NCBI GenBank assembly: GCA_027343965.1
Contig: DAHWJX010000104.1
Coordinates: 1-8,762 of the forward strand
Reading direction: 5' to 3'
Length of the DNA stretch: 8,762 nucleotides
Source of the DNA: JAKACU01 sp021821185
GTDB lineage: Bacteria > Bacillota > Bacilli > Alicyclobacillales > SLC66
Shown here: in pieces, positions 7,480-8,762 of the stretch
Layout of the letters: each line of letters starts with the position of its first letter
How positions within the stretch are numbered: the stretch's first letter is position 1
Notes under the pieces: generated by a model
The model's input: only the letters and a program-made list of their open reading frames with translations
What the model was told of the DNA's origin: nothing
The model's database searches: none
Translations under genes and position numbers: made by a program

Positions 7480-8034
7480 TTAAACTTCGAGCAGTTCCTT
7501 CTCCTTTACAGCAAGCAACCGGTCAATCTCAGCCACCGCATGATCAGTGACCTCTTGAATTTTTTCCTGCAGTCGCCTACTCTCATCCTCTGACAAAAGC
7601 GACTGTTTTTCCGCCTTTTTCACTTCATCATTCACGTCCCTACGAACATTGCGAACCGCAACACGACTCTCTTCGGCAACTTTCCTGATATACTTTGTCA
7701 ATTCTTGACGTCGCTCAGTAGTCAACTGCGGCACATTCAGACGAATCACAGAGCCATCCGTGTTCGGCGTTAAACCAAGATCACTTTTTTGAATGGCTCG
7801 TTCAATAGAAGACAATGTACCTTTATCCCACGGTTGAATAATCAGTAACCGTGGCTCAGGCGCAGTGACACTCGCCATTTGCGTAACCGGCGTAGGTGTT
7901 CCATAGTAGTCCACAATGACCTTGTCGAGCAACGCTGGATTGGCCCGCCCCGCTCGAACAGCGGCAAGTTCTTTTCGCAAAGACGTTAACGACTTATCCA
8001 TTCTTTCTTCTGCTGCTTGGATGTGCTCACTCAC
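7480..8034 (-). CDS. frr: Ribosome recycling factor
   Basis: RRF, with EF-G, splits the post-termination ribosome complex so that subunits and mRNA are released; it acts in the cytoplasm and is essential in most bacteria. The 184-residue length matches the family (about 185). The tRNA-mimic architecture is evident: a long helix with RAGRANP (27-33), a small beta domain carrying YYGTPTP (43-49) and QPWDKG (67-72), LNVPQLTTERRQEL (99-112), then two charged helices with VRNVRRD (127-133). The start is GTG at 8034, overlapping the pyrH stop by four bases (GTGA). AGGAGGG is 7 bases upstream inside the last pyrH codons. This indicates strong translational coupling to pyrH. The pyrH-frr pair is widely conserved in bacteria. 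Confidence 0.97.
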   Translation of the reverse strand: MSEHIQAAEERMDKSLTSLRKELAAVRAGRANPALLDKVIVDYYGTPTPVTQMASVTAPEPRLLIIQPWDKGTLSSIERAIQKSDLGLTPNTDGSVIRLNVPQLTTERRQELTKYIRKVAEESRVAVRNVRRDVNDEVKKAEKQSLLSEDESRRLQEKIQEVTDHAVAEIDRLLAVKEKELLEV

Positions 8035-8759
8035 ACATCATCCCTCCTCACGATCGTACCGATAGCATCACCGCGTACGGCCCGTAAGATATTTTCACGT
8101 TCTGAAATGGAAAACACAAGAATCGGAATGTTATTATCCATGCAAAGCGAAGTTGCCGTCGCATCCATCACACCAAGATTACGTGATAAAACGTCCATAA
8201 AGTTGAGTGATTCATACTTTTTGGCAGCCGGATCTTTTTGCGGATCGGCCGTATATACACCATCCACACCATTTTTAGCCATCAATATAACTTCAGCTTC
8301 GATCTCAGCCGCACGTAACGCCGCCGCCGTATCGGTTGAGAAAAACGGATTCCCCGTCCCGCCTGCAAAGATAACCACTCTGCCTTTTTCTAGATGGCGA
8401 ATCGCACGACGACGAATATAAGGTTCAGCTACTTGCCGCATTTCAATCGACGTCTGGACACGCGTCACGACATTCATGCGCTCCAAAGCATCTTGCAAAG
8501 CCAATGCATTAAGCACGGTGGCAAGCATCCCCATATAATCAGCGTGAGCACGGTCCATGCCCTCACCGCTAGCAGCTACACCTCGCCATATATTACCTCC
8601 GCCAACAACAATCGCAACCTGAACATCAAGCGCGACCACTTCGGCAATTTGCTTAGCGACAGATCGAATCATATCGGACGAAATGCCAAAGCCACCGTCG
8701 CCCGCCATCGCTTCCCCGCTCAGTTTTAGTACAACGCGGTGGTACTTGGTCGTTTCCAT
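8031..8759 (-). CDS. pyrH: Uridylate kinase (UMP kinase)
   Basis: PyrH phosphorylates UMP to UDP with ATP, the step feeding UTP and CTP synthesis. Bacterial PyrH belongs to the amino acid kinase fold, works as a cytosolic hexamer, is typically activated by GTP and inhibited by UTP, and is unrelated to eukaryotic UMP kinases. The 242 residues match the family. LKLSGEA (11-17) is the phosphate-binding start, GGGNIWRG is at 53-60, and D74-Y-M-G77 opens the helix at the UMP site. GGTGNPFFSTD is at 133-143, and KNGVDGVYTADP at 162-173 forms the ATP-binding segment, followed by MDATATSLCMDN (198-209). The start is ATG at 8759; only three upstream bases (GGG) are in the window, so its binding site and any promoter are not visible. 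In B. subtilis rpsB and tsf lie upstream of pyrH, which cannot be checked here. Confidence 0.97.
   Translation of the reverse strand: METTKYHRVVLKLSGEAMAGDGGFGISSDMIRSVAKQIAEVVALDVQVAIVVGGGNIWRGVAASGEGMDRAHADYMGMLATVLNALALQDALERMNVVTRVQTSIEMRQVAEPYIRRRAIRHLEKGRVVIFAGGTGNPFFSTDTAAALRAAEIEAEVILMAKNGVDGVYTADPQKDPAAKKYESLNFMDVLSRNLGVMDATATSLCMDNNIPILVFSISERENILRAVRGDAIGTIVRRDDV
8042..8048 (-). promoter_or_regulatory. Ribosome binding site of frr
   Basis: AGGAGGG, a near-perfect Shine-Dalgarno, is 7 bases before GTG at 8032-8034. It lies inside the coding end of pyrH, where it encodes part of the RRD near the C-terminus, and supports the GTG start. Confidence 0.85.
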
Positions 8760-8762
8760 CCC

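Overview
The window is a stretch of core chromosome from a low-GC Gram-positive bacterium (Firmicutes, Bacillales-like). Three things show this: the Gram-positive replicative polymerase PolC, the Bacillus-type order pyrH-frr-uppS-cdsA-dxr-rseP, and strong AGGAGG-type ribosome binding sites. Base composition looks intermediate by eye (not computed). Frequent GTG/TTG starts and the absence of proS between rseP and polC differ from Bacillus subtilis. An Alicyclobacillaceae-like source is a guess.

All seven genes lie on the minus strand, so transcription runs from high to low coordinates. From the right edge: pyrH (UMP kinase, complete), frr (ribosome recycling factor), uppS (undecaprenyl diphosphate synthase), cdsA (CDP-diglyceride synthase), dxr (first committed step of the MEP isoprenoid pathway), rseP/rasP (site-2 intramembrane protease) and polC (DNA polymerase III alpha). 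polC fills positions 1-3406 and runs off the left edge. Its frame is open throughout, so it is cut by the window and not broken. Genes overlap or are separated by at most about 35 bases, and most ribosome binding sites sit on or beside the previous stop codon, as in one translationally coupled operon. No stretch over 300 bases lacks a gene.

Together the cluster covers pyrimidine nucleotide supply (pyrH), translation recycling (frr), isoprenoid precursors and the lipid carrier for wall synthesis (dxr, uppS), phospholipid precursor (cdsA), membrane and envelope proteolysis (rseP) and chromosome replication (polC). No mobile element, CRISPR array, tRNA or rRNA was seen, and I found no sign of an undescribed system. 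The most notable local signal is a strong hairpin followed by five U residues, shaped like an intrinsic terminator, inside the first 30 codons of polC. It could separate polC from the upstream operon or attenuate its expression.
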